Shown: positions 24,401-31,877 of the stretch, piece by piece
How the letters are laid out: each line of letters begins with the position of its first letter
Position numbering within the stretch: the first letter of the stretch is position 1
Notes under the pieces: model-generated
Databases searched by the model: none
Told to the model about the DNA's origin: nothing
The model's input: the letters and a program-made list of their open reading frames with translations, nothing else
NCBI GenBank assembly: GCA_017617475.1
Contig: JAFZWC010000022.1
Coordinates: 1-64,000 of the forward strand
Source of the DNA: Bacteroidales bacterium
Lineage (GTDB): Bacteria; Bacteroidota; Bacteroidia; Bacteroidales; UBA932
DNA: 64,000 nt
Reading direction: 5' to 3'
Translations under genes and position numbers: made by a program

Positions 24401-27400
24401 GCCCCGGGTCAGGTCGGGGGTGACGGAAAAACCGGGGGAGACGTTGTGGCCGACGTGGCCGGCCATCCCGTTCCGCTGTCCTTCTCCCAGACGGGCGTGT
24501 ACTTTGAGTGCATGAAGGATCCGGCATCCACCATCTACAATATTCCCATGCTCCTGACGCTCCCGGAAGGAACGGACGCCACGGCCCTGCAGGAAGCGGT
24601 CAAGAAGGCGGCCCTCAACCATCCGGAACTCTTTGTGCAATTCACCAATGATGAAAACGGCGTGGTGCAGGTAATGGGCGAAAAGGCCGTAGAGGTGCCT
24701 GTAACCCAGATGAGCGAAAAGGAGATGGGCGAGTTCTGCCACGGCTTCGTCCGGCCCTTCAACCTGAGCAAGGACAAACTGTTCCGCTTTGAGATTGTCC
24801 AGACGGATAAGGCCCTTTACCTGTATTGCGACATCCATCACCTGGTGTGCGACGGCTATTCCTACGATGTCCTCATCCACGAAATCTGCGACCTGATGGA
24901 CGGAAAGGAAATAGAGCCGGAGATGTGCACCTACGCCCAGTTTGTGGCAGAGCAGCAGGCGGCAGAATCCGGAGAAGAGTTTGCCCAGGCCGCCGATTTC
25001 TTCAAGCAGCGCCTGGGAGAGGTGGAAAACGTCACGGAAATTGCTCCGGACCTGGTGAACCCCAAGCCTCAAGGAGAAAACGGCCGCACCTATGCCCCCA
25101 TCCATTGGGCCGACGCCGAGAGTCTGGCCAAGAACCTGGGCGTGAACCCTTCGGCCGTACTGCTGAGTGCCGTATTCTATACCCTTTCCCGCTTCAGCGG
25201 AAGCGACGACGTTTGCATCACTACCATTTCCAACGGCCGAAGCAACCTGAAGGTGGCCGGCACCATGGGCATGTTTGTGAATACGCTGGCGCTTGCCTCC
25301 AAAATCGGCAACCAGAGTGTGCAGGAGTTCATCCGTGAAAGCGCCGATACCTTTACACAGACGCTGGCCCACGAGAATTATCCTTTTGCCAAGATAGCCG
25401 CCGACTTTGGCCTTAAGGCCGATATCATGTTTGCCTACCAGGTGGGTGTCCTCAGCGATTACCGTATGGGCGGAAAGGAAGTGGTGGCCGACGGAACTTC
25501 CCTGGAACTGAACGTGCCCAAGTTTAAGATGGCCTTCTATATCATGGAGGTGGAGGGCGTTCCCAGCGTGGCCCTTGAATACCACAACGGGCAGTACAGC
25601 CCGGCCCTGATGCAAAGCCTTGCCCAGAGCGTGAGCAATGCCGTGAGCGCGTTTGCCAAGCAGGCCGATGCTCCGCTGCGCAGCATTTCCCTCATGGACG
25701 ACGCCGGCATCGGCCAGCTGGACTCCTTCAACCAGACTGCCGTTGCATACGACAACACCGAGACCATCGTCTCCCTCTTCCGCAAACAGGCCACCCAAAC
25801 GCCTGACAATCTGGCTGTTGTATATCACGACGTCCGCCTTACCTACAGAGAAGTGGATGAAAAGACCGACGCCATCGCCGCCATTATCCAATCCAAGGTA
25901 GAAGGCGGCAAAGAGAACGTGGTCTCCGTCCTCGTGGGCCGAAGCGAGTGGATGGTGCTGGCTTCCCTGGGCGTGCTCAAGGCCGGCTGTGCCTATCAGC
26001 CGCTAGACCCCAGCTATCCTTCCGAGCGCCTGAACTTCATGATGGAGGACGCATCGGCCAAACTGCTCATTGCGCAGGAGGATCTCCTGGAGAAGGTGGA
26101 TTATAAGGGTCCGGTGCTCAAAACCAAAGATTTGGAGAATACAGATTCTTCGCTGACGCTCAGAATGACAGCGTGCAAGCCGGAGGATTTGTTTATCCTC
26201 TTATACACCTCCGGCTCCACCGGAAAGCCCAAGGGATGCCAGCTGGAGCACCGCAACCTGGTGGCCTTCTGCAGCTGGTACAGACGCTATTACGGCCTCA
26301 AGGCCGGCGACAAGGTGGCCGCTTACGCCTCCTACGGCTTCGACGCCTGCATGATGGACCTGTACCCGGCCCTTACCACCGGCGCCGCGGTCTATATTGT
26401 GGGTGACGACATCCGCCTGAACCTGCCGGACCTGAACGATTATTTCAACCAGGAAGGCATCACCCATTCCTTCATGACCACCCAGGTGGGCTGCCAGTTT
26501 GCCATCAACTGCGACAATCACTCCCTCCGCCACCTGAGCGTGGGCGGCGAGAAGGTTCTGCCTCTGGCTCCGCCCAAGAACTACCAGATGCACAATGGTT
26601 ACGGCCCCACCGAATGCACCATTTTCACCACCACCTATCCCATGACAGAGTTCCAGCAGAACGCCCCCATCGGCAAGCCCCTGGACAACCTCAAGCTCTT
26701 CATTGTGGACAAGGACATGAACCGTCTGCCGCTGGGTGCTGTGGGTGAAATGCTGGTAAATGGCCCTCAGGTGAGCCGCGGCTACCTGAACCTCCCGGAG
26801 AAGACGGCCGAAACCTATATCCAGTGGAACGGCCTGCGCTGCTACCGCACCGGAGACATCGTGCGTTTCCTGGAAGACGGAAACGTACAGTTTGTGGGCC
26901 GACAGGACGGCCAGGTGAAGATTCGTGGCTTCCGTATAGAACTCAAGGAAGTGGAAGCGGTCATCCGCGAATTCCCTAACATCAAGGACGCTACCGTCCA
27001 GGCCTTTGACTATCCCAGCGGAGGCAAGTTCATCGCCGCCTATATTGTAAGCGACGAAAAGATTGACATCCAGGCGCTTAACGCCTTCATTAAGGAGCGC
27101 AAGCCTTCCTATATGGTGCCCGCCGCCACCATGCAGATTGACGCCATTCCGCTGAACCAGAACCAGAAGGTGAACCGCAGGGCCCTTCCTGCCCCGCAGA
27201 TCCAGGCCGAAAGCCGGGAATACGTGGCTCCCGCCAATGATCTGGAGAAGCTGTACGCCGATATCTTTGCCGGCATCCTGTCCATGGACAAGGTGGGCGC
27301 AACGGACAACTTCTTCGAACTGGGCGGCACTTCCCTGATGGTGACCAAGGTGGTCATTGAGTCCGACAAGGCCGGCCATCACATTGCTTATGGTGATGTG

Positions 27401-28654
27401 TTCGACCATCCTACGCCGCGCCTCCTGGCCCAGTTTGCCGGAGGATCGGCCCCGGTGGACAATTCGGACGCAGAGGTGGAGAACTTTGACTACTCCGGCA
27501 TTGACGCCATCCTGCAACACAATAACGTGGAGGCCTTCCTGAAGGGCGAGCGCCAGCAGCTGGGCGATGTCCTGCTTACCGGCGCCACCGGCTACCTGGG
27601 CATTCACCTGCTGCGGGAACTCATCGATTCTGATGCCGCCACCATTACCTGCCTGGTGCGCGGAAAGGACCAGAAATCGGCCGAGCACAGGCTCAAGAAC
27701 CTGCTGTTCTACTACTTTGAAACCTCGTTTGCCCCGCTCTTCGGCACCCGCCTCTTTGTGGTTAACGGAGACGTAACGGCAGCGCTGGAGCCCGGCCGGC
27801 ACATAGATACCGTGTTCAACTCGGCCGCCAATGTGAAGCACTTCTCCAAGGGGACGGATATTGAAGACGTAAACATCGGAGGCGCACGCCGCTGCGCGGA
27901 ATTCTGCCTGAAGAACGGAGCCCGCCTGGTGCACATTTCCACCACTTCCGTGGGCGAGGTTTGGGTTGACCGCGGGGATGGTATGGAGGTGCCCAAGCTG
28001 GACGAGCGTAAACTCTGGTTCGGCCAGTTCCTGGACAACCGCTACATGCATTCCAAGTTCCTGGCCGAGAGGTTCATCCTGGATGCGGTGGCCCATCACG
28101 GACTCGGCGCCAAAATCATGCGCGTGGGCAACCTGGCCCCCCGCTACTCCGACGGAGATTTCCAGGCCAACTTCAACTCCAACAGCTATATGGGCCGCCT
28201 GAAGGTGTTCCATACGCTGGGTTGCTGTCCTTACGACGGCTACGACGAACTCACGGAAATGTCGCCCATTGACGAGACCGCCAAGGCCGTGGTTCTTCTG
28301 GCTTCAACGCCCAGGGAATGCACCGTGTTCCAGCCGTTCAACAACCACACCCAGCTTCTGGGCGACGTGCTGGTGCTCCTGGAAAAGATTGGCACTCCCA
28401 TGCGCTTTGTGGAGATGGCCGAATTCCAGCAGGCCATTGCCGAAGCCAGCCAGGACCCCCACAAGGCAGGACTACTGTCTGCCATGCTGGCCTATCAGGA
28501 CATTGCCCACGGACAGAAGGCCCTGAACATTGAGCGTGACAACCGCTATACCTGTTCCATCCTGCACCGGCTGGGCTTCCACTGGAGCGAAACTTCTACT
28601 GATTATATTGTTCAGATGCTCCGGCAGATTGCCGCCTTCGGATTCTTTGAATAG
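21497..28654 (+). CDS. Two-module nonribosomal peptide synthetase with terminal thioester reductase (C-A-T-C-A-T-R)
   Basis: This 2385-residue NRPS assembles two amino acids and releases them reductively. Approximate domains: C1 1-400 (HHVLTDG near 129); A1 440-880 (LLYTSGTTGTPKG near 545); T1 890-970 (GLTS near 923); C2 990-1410 (HHLVCDG near 1114); A2 1420-1900 (LLYTSGSTGKPKG near 1568); T2 1910-1980 (LGGTSL near 1944); reductase 2025-2385 (TGATGYLG NADPH motif near 2026, catalytic YMHSK near 2178). The leading C domain suggests an N-acylated or otherwise capped product, and a reductase end gives an aldehyde or alcohol. By alignment to GrsA, pocket residues read D-A-H-F-G-G-A-V-Y (A1) and D-A-M-F-S-G-G-I-F (A2); I cannot assign substrates. 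A1 lacks about 40 residues before its LLYTSG motif. A dispersed repeat sits in A2. Confidence 0.95.
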   Translation: MRSPLSQSQLGVYYACVTNHDEKTNYQNPGLFDLPLDITAEAVQKAVYDALCAHPYLASHIEINDEGVPEVESGVIPPMEEAVPIVPVKTLEDVKAGFGKTMDVHAPKLYRCEIYQSPEGQSWLYIDFHHVLTDGFSMVLFLREVERAFNGKKPSGEMLDGGAIATEEEAMRADESKMAEAREWYAKTFCDAAETDSLPLPQSDLGDAPAAICYKHYPLSVSKEEINAVMRKWEVKESTLMQAAWGLLLAAYGAEDKASYCTAFFGRSDRRTLSTITMMVHTLPVFLHTEGDKQLGEVFSALAEQMQKTQELQYYAYQDAVKDLGLTNQVMFVYQGSVLASKRGLRFGENMVPYHDLRQLTPGWKLVAELFENEGKYSLKLGYSTTDYSDAFMQELAKCYSAIILSMEKAEAVKDLEYALPEQAEWLNALNPEIKPTKLPSLVERFKQHVAERPNDIFVVAGDKRLTFAQVDQLTDTIDPAYTVRCGKQVVGFSVPRDEKMVLAPLAIAKAGLTQLPLDASYPEERLEFMKKDASAYDGKDALVLLYTSGTTGTPKGVILTEDNFRQFVHFHTAHIGLEKGSRYASYAGYGFDAYQHDLWACVWAGAQIHIIQDDIRFDLEEINSYLQKEGITHIFMTTQMATQMALNYPDIPGLQWLGTGGEKLLSLDPPSYKLLNAYGPTECTVYVCSHYVDKNEPNIPIGKPNDITELFIVNRFGKQVPWGCCGELIIAGPQVGLGYLNNPEKTAAAFVEWNGKRVYRTGDVVRYRENGDIEFVGRKDGQVKIRGFRIELKEVEGVIRQYPGIKDCTVQAFEYPTGGKYIAAYVVADEKVDVKALNAFIMDQKPPYMVPAATMQLDAIPLNQNQKVNKRALPEPVIGAGVEEEEAQAAPLNILEQQLKDMVAAVVNTDAFGLTTDLRMAGLTSILAIKLATQIFKRYGVQLDSQVLTKGASIQSIENEILASMLEAPGQVGGDGKTGGDVVADVAGHPVPLSFSQTGVYFECMKDPASTIYNIPMLLTLPEGTDATALQEAVKKAALNHPELFVQFTNDENGVVQVMGEKAVEVPVTQMSEKEMGEFCHGFVRPFNLSKDKLFRFEIVQTDKALYLYCDIHHLVCDGYSYDVLIHEICDLMDGKEIEPEMCTYAQFVAEQQAAESGEEFAQAADFFKQRLGEVENVTEIAPDLVNPKPQGENGRTYAPIHWADAESLAKNLGVNPSAVLLSAVFYTLSRFSGSDDVCITTISNGRSNLKVAGTMGMFVNTLALASKIGNQSVQEFIRESADTFTQTLAHENYPFAKIAADFGLKADIMFAYQVGVLSDYRMGGKEVVADGTSLELNVPKFKMAFYIMEVEGVPSVALEYHNGQYSPALMQSLAQSVSNAVSAFAKQADAPLRSISLMDDAGIGQLDSFNQTAVAYDNTETIVSLFRKQATQTPDNLAVVYHDVRLTYREVDEKTDAIAAIIQSKVEGGKENVVSVLVGRSEWMVLASLGVLKAGCAYQPLDPSYPSERLNFMMEDASAKLLIAQEDLLEKVDYKGPVLKTKDLENTDSSLTLRMTACKPEDLFILLYTSGSTGKPKGCQLEHRNLVAFCSWYRRYYGLKAGDKVAAYASYGFDACMMDLYPALTTGAAVYIVGDDIRLNLPDLNDYFNQEGITHSFMTTQVGCQFAINCDNHSLRHLSVGGEKVLPLAPPKNYQMHNGYGPTECTIFTTTYPMTEFQQNAPIGKPLDNLKLFIVDKDMNRLPLGAVGEMLVNGPQVSRGYLNLPEKTAETYIQWNGLRCYRTGDIVRFLEDGNVQFVGRQDGQVKIRGFRIELKEVEAVIREFPNIKDATVQAFDYPSGGKFIAAYIVSDEKIDIQALNAFIKERKPSYMVPAATMQIDAIPLNQNQKVNRRALPAPQIQAESREYVAPANDLEKLYADIFAGILSMDKVGATDNFFELGGTSLMVTKVVIESDKAGHHIAYGDVFDHPTPRLLAQFAGGSAPVDNSDAEVENFDYSGIDAILQHNNVEAFLKGERQQLGDVLLTGATGYLGIHLLRELIDSDAATITCLVRGKDQKSAEHRLKNLLFYYFETSFAPLFGTRLFVVNGDVTAALEPGRHIDTVFNSAANVKHFSKGTDIEDVNIGGARRCAEFCLKNGARLVHISTTSVGEVWVDRGDGMEVPKLDERKLWFGQFLDNRYMHSKFLAERFILDAVAHHGLGAKIMRVGNLAPRYSDGDFQANFNSNSYMGRLKVFHTLGCCPYDGYDELTEMSPIDETAKAVVLLASTPRECTVFQPFNNHTQLLGDVLVLLEKIGTPMRFVEMAEFQQAIAEASQDPHKAGLLSAMLAYQDIAHGQKALNIERDNRYTCSILHRLGFHWSETSTDYIVQMLRQIAAFGFFE
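26141..26170 (+). repeat. Dispersed hairpin repeat inside the NRPS A2 domain
   Basis: A single ATTCT/AGAAT unit is read in frame as TDSSLTLRMT. It lies in the loop just upstream of the LLYTSGSTG ATP-binding motif and keeps the frame open. Confidence 0.85.
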
Positions 28655-28659
28655 GCTGT

Positions 28660-29697
28660 ATGAAAAGAAAGAGCTGGATGTCCCGTATGGGAATTGTGGT
28701 GATTGCCGCCATCATGGTGGAGGCTATTTCCATTGTGCAGTATGAGCGCATCAACAGCATTATGGTTGAGGAGGGGCAGGTGGTACAGGAAAACGAAGCG
28801 AACGAGTTCCATGCCCGCCTGCAAACGGTACGCCGGCACCAGGTAGGCTTAGTCCTGCTGGGTCTGGCCGCTCTTGCCTTTATGATCCGGCGTTACGCCC
28901 ACAGCGAACAGAAGCTCAGGAAGGCCGATGAAGAAAACGCCCGGATCGGCGCAGAACTCAAGGTGGCCAACGACATCCAGCAGAGCATGCTGCCGCCCCG
29001 GCAATATGCCCGGGACAATGTGGAGATTTTCGCTTCGCTGGTTCCTGCCCGGGAGGTGGGAGGAGACCTTTTCGACTACTATGTCCGCGACGGGAATTTG
29101 TTCTTCTGTATTGGCGACGTAAGCGGCAAGGGGGCGGCAGCGGCCATACTCATGTCGGCCACCCTTACGCTGTTCCGGAGTTTGACGGACCACGAGAACA
29201 ACCCCGCACGCATCATGGAAGTCATCAATAAAAGCACCTGCCGGAGAAACGACAACAATATGTTCGTGACCCTGTTCGTCGGGGAGCTGGACCTGTCTAC
29301 GGGAGAATTGCGTTATTGTAATGCGGGCCACGACTGCCCGTTGGTGCTGCAAAAAGAGGTAACTGGCATCGAAGCCAAACCTCACCTACCCGTGGGCGTG
29401 TTCGAGGATGTAAAGTATACCGTCCAGGAATGCGTCCTGGAGGCCGACAGCACCCTTCTGCTCTATACCGACGGCCTCACGGAAGCCAAGAATAAATCCA
29501 GAGCCCAGTTTGGCCTGCCCCGTGTTAAAGAAACCCTGGAGGACGCGTCCGGCAAACGCCCGGAGGAAATCATTCAAGCCCTTACCGGGAGCATGAAGCA
29601 ATTTGTGGGGAGCGCCGAACAAAGCGACGACCTCACCCTCATGGCCATCCGTTTTTCTCCCAAATCTATTGAGAGCCCTCCGGATGCCTTGCTTTGA
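28660..29697 (+). CDS. Membrane SpoIIE/RsbU-type PP2C serine phosphatase
   Basis: The 345-residue protein has two transmembrane helices (about 9-25 and 62-79) bounding a short loop, a coiled coil (about 82-112), then a SpoIIE-type phosphatase domain. The metal-site motifs are EVGGDLFDYY, GDVSGKG, YTDGLTEA and SDDLTLM. Such enzymes dephosphorylate STAS-domain anti-anti-sigma factors in partner-switching circuits, and a STAS gene follows 29 bp later. It starts 5 bp after the NRPS stop, so it is probably in the NRPS operon. No cognate RsbW-type kinase or sigma factor is nearby. Whether it controls the NRPS or senses its product is inference. Confidence 0.88.
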   Translation: MKRKSWMSRMGIVVIAAIMVEAISIVQYERINSIMVEEGQVVQENEANEFHARLQTVRRHQVGLVLLGLAALAFMIRRYAHSEQKLRKADEENARIGAELKVANDIQQSMLPPRQYARDNVEIFASLVPAREVGGDLFDYYVRDGNLFFCIGDVSGKGAAAAILMSATLTLFRSLTDHENNPARIMEVINKSTCRRNDNNMFVTLFVGELDLSTGELRYCNAGHDCPLVLQKEVTGIEAKPHLPVGVFEDVKYTVQECVLEADSTLLLYTDGLTEAKNKSRAQFGLPRVKETLEDASGKRPEEIIQALTGSMKQFVGSAEQSDDLTLMAIRFSPKSIESPPDALL

Positions 29698-29726
29698 CCA
29701 AGATAATTATAACCAATTGATTAATT

Positions 29727-30029
29727 ATGAATACATTCGTTGAAGAACGTGACGGCAAGTTCTTTGCCACTCTGGATGGGGAGATGGACACCCCCGCGGC
29801 AGTAGAGGTCGAACAGATTCTTAAACCGCTGTACACCTCCGAAGGCAAAGACGTTTACATTGATTGCAAAGGCTTGGAATACATTGCTTCCAGCGGGCTG
29901 CGTATATTACTGGGCATCCTGAAAGCAGCCAAGGCCGGCGGCAGCCGTGTAGTGCTCCAGGGGGTGAACGAAGACATCATGGGTGTCTTCAAACTCACCG
30001 GCTTTAGTGACATCTTTGAGTTTGAATAG
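29727..30029 (+). CDS. STAS-domain anti-sigma factor antagonist (SpoIIAA/RsbV-like)
   Basis: The 100-residue single-domain STAS protein carries the phosphorylation motif EYIASSGLRILL (Ser55/Ser56). In known systems the unphosphorylated form binds an anti-sigma kinase and frees its sigma factor or another partner. It follows the SpoIIE-type phosphatase, its likely activator. Its last 26 bases overlap the 3' end of the convergent phosphopantetheinyl transferase gene. Confidence 0.9.
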   Translation: MNTFVEERDGKFFATLDGEMDTPAAVEVEQILKPLYTSEGKDVYIDCKGLEYIASSGLRILLGILKAAKAGGSRVVLQGVNEDIMGVFKLTGFSDIFEFE

Positions 30030-30597
30030 GCCGGCAAACCGTATACACCCAGGTGCCGTCCGGCGCCTCCACCGTTTCAAAACTGACTGCTTTTGCCTCC
30101 GGCAAGAGCAGCAGTTTTTTTAAATGGTCCGTAAGTCCCTCTCCGGTGAACTTGAGAAACGCTTCTTTCCGGGTCCAGAGCCGGGTAAAAGCCACGGTAG
30201 GACGGGCCGACTGCCGGATTTGGGCAAACTCCTGATCGGAGCAGACCCATCGACACAAATCTTCGTCCAGAACGGGCGGCACGCCTTCTATGTCACAGCC
30301 AACCGGGCTCGCCTCCAACACGCAGAGGGACGCCCCAGGGCAGTGACTCAAGTTGAAATGAATGTGGGGATAATCTTTAAGAAAAGGCTTTCCGTGAGGG
30401 CCAAAGCCAAATTCCACGGGGTCTGAAATGCCGTATTCCTCTTCCAGCGCCTGTAGCAGAAGGAGATAGGCGGCCAGGGATTGCCGGCGGTCGCTGTCCT
30501 TGACATAACGCAGCGCCTGCTCCCTGCGCTGGGGGCTCACCCGGGAGAGGGCCTGCTCCCAATCCAACTCTTCGGTATGGCAATTCAGATAAATCAT
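30004..30597 (-). CDS. Sfp-type 4'-phosphopantetheinyl transferase
   Basis: The 197-residue enzyme moves phosphopantetheine from CoA onto carrier-domain serines. The motifs are FGPHGKPFL, FNLSHCPG, VGCDIEGV (metal-binding Asp/Glu) and LWTRKEAFLKFTGEGL, the Sfp signature. Its position beside the NRPS makes the two NRPS T domains its likely substrates. It is convergent with and overlaps the STAS gene by 26 bp. The ATG at 30597 was chosen over an in-frame TTG lying in the TATTTTTG box. Confidence 0.92.
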   Translation of the reverse strand: MIYLNCHTEELDWEQALSRVSPQRREQALRYVKDSDRRQSLAAYLLLLQALEEEYGISDPVEFGFGPHGKPFLKDYPHIHFNLSHCPGASLCVLEASPVGCDIEGVPPVLDEDLCRWVCSDQEFAQIRQSARPTVAFTRLWTRKEAFLKFTGEGLTDHLKKLLLLPEAKAVSFETVEAPDGTWVYTVCRPIQTQRCH

Positions 30598-30600
30598 TCT

Positions 30601-30608
30601 CAAAAATA
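30601..30608 (-). promoter_or_regulatory. TAnnTTTG-like box upstream of the phosphopantetheinyl transferase
   Basis: TATTTTTG on the minus strand only 3 bp from the ATG, which is unusually close. The box may be fortuitous, or translation may begin further in. Confidence 0.35.
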
Positions 30609-30643
30609 GGACAAATAGTTCACAAGAACAAGTCCATTTTTCT

Positions 30644-30651
30644 TATCTTTG
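30644..30651 (+). promoter_or_regulatory. TAnnTTTG promoter box for hflX
   Basis: TATCTTTG followed by GCAG-like sequence, 6 bp before the hflX ATG. Confidence 0.6.
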
Positions 30652-30657
30652 CAGTGT

Positions 30658-31842
30658 ATGAGTGAATTCAAGACCAATAAGGCTGTCTTTGTGGGCGTTA
30701 TCCTGGAAAAGGGCGGCGAGAGGAAGGTGCAGGAATACCTGGACGAACTGGCATTCCTGGCCGAGACCGCCGGCGCCATTCCGGACAAAATGTTCACCCA
30801 GCGCCTGGACCGGCCGGACAAGGCCACCTACATAGGCCCCGGCAAACTGGAGGAAATCAAGGACTACTGCCAGGAGAACGAGATTGAGTACGTCATTTTC
30901 GATGACGAGCTCACCGGCATGCAACAGCGTAATATTGAGAAGGTTATCGCTTGCTGTGACGTCATCGACAGAACCTCCCTCATCTTGGAGATCTTCGCCC
31001 AGCGGGCCAAGACCTCCTACGCCAAGATGCAGGTGGAGCTGGCGCACTACAACTACATGCTTCCCCGCCTGGCGGGCATGTGGACGCACCTGGAGCGGCA
31101 GCGCGGCGGCATGGGAACGCGCGGCGGTATGGGTGAGACCCAGATTGAAATTGACCGCCGAATTGTGAAGCAGCGCATTTCCAAGCTGAAGGAAGACCTT
31201 AAGAAGGTGGACAAGCAGATGGCCACGCAAAGGGGCAACAGAGGTTCCCTGGTGCGCCTGGCCCTGGTGGGCTATACAAACGTGGGCAAGAGCACGCTCA
31301 TGAATCTGCTGGCCAAGTCCGACGTCTTTGCCGAGAACAAACTCTTCGCCACGCTGGACACCACGGTGAGAAAGGTGGTCATCGAGAATGTTCCCTTCCT
31401 TCTGAGCGACACCGTCGGCTTTATCCGCAAACTGCCCACGCAGCTGGTGGAGGCCTTCAAGAGCACCCTGGACGAGGTCCGCGAGGCCGACGTGCTGGTG
31501 CACGTGGTAGACATCTCGCACCCCGGCTTCGAAGAGCAGATGGAGGTGGTGGAAAGGACCCTGCGGGAGATTGGCGCCGCCAACAAGCCCGTGTACGTGG
31601 TGTTCAACAAGGTGGACGCCTATACCTACGAACCCTACGACGAGTTCTCCCTGCAGCCCAAACAGCCCGTGAACCGCACGCTGGAAGAACTCAAGAACAG
31701 CTGGATAGCAGAGGAGAAGACCCCCTGCATCTTCATCTCTGCCAAAGAAAAAATCGGCATAGACAAACTTAGAAACGACCTTTACAAAATTGTGGCCGAG
31801 ATCCATGCGGGTCGCTACCCCTTCAACAACTTCCTGTGGTAA
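30658..31842 (+). CDS. hflX: Ribosome-associated GTPase HflX
   Basis: The 394-residue GTPase splits or rescues stalled ribosomes. The N-terminal HflX domain includes RPDKATYIGPGKLEEIK. The Gly-rich linker reads RQRGGMGTRGGMGETQIE. The G domain has GYTNVGKSTLMNLL (G1), DTVGFIRKLP (G3) and FNKVDAY (G4). The ATG at 30658 (MSEFKTNKAVFVGV) was chosen; a frame extended by three codons starts inside the promoter. Confidence 0.96.
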   Translation: MSEFKTNKAVFVGVILEKGGERKVQEYLDELAFLAETAGAIPDKMFTQRLDRPDKATYIGPGKLEEIKDYCQENEIEYVIFDDELTGMQQRNIEKVIACCDVIDRTSLILEIFAQRAKTSYAKMQVELAHYNYMLPRLAGMWTHLERQRGGMGTRGGMGETQIEIDRRIVKQRISKLKEDLKKVDKQMATQRGNRGSLVRLALVGYTNVGKSTLMNLLAKSDVFAENKLFATLDTTVRKVVIENVPFLLSDTVGFIRKLPTQLVEAFKSTLDEVREADVLVHVVDISHPGFEEQMEVVERTLREIGAANKPVYVVFNKVDAYTYEPYDEFSLQPKQPVNRTLEELKNSWIAEEKTPCIFISAKEKIGIDKLRNDLYKIVAEIHAGRYPFNNFLW

Positions 31843-31877
31843 GGCAGTGGGCCTTCCACCAGTAGTGTATTGTGTAT

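Noticed and set aside
22817..25891. Long open frame (1024 codons) on the minus strand inside the NRPS gene
   Set aside because: It lies antisense to conserved A, T and C domains in a GC-rich gene, where long mirror frames are expected; no recognisable protein motifs.
26201..28213. 670-codon minus-strand frame opposite the NRPS A2-reductase region
   Set aside because: Same reason: shadow of conserved domains.
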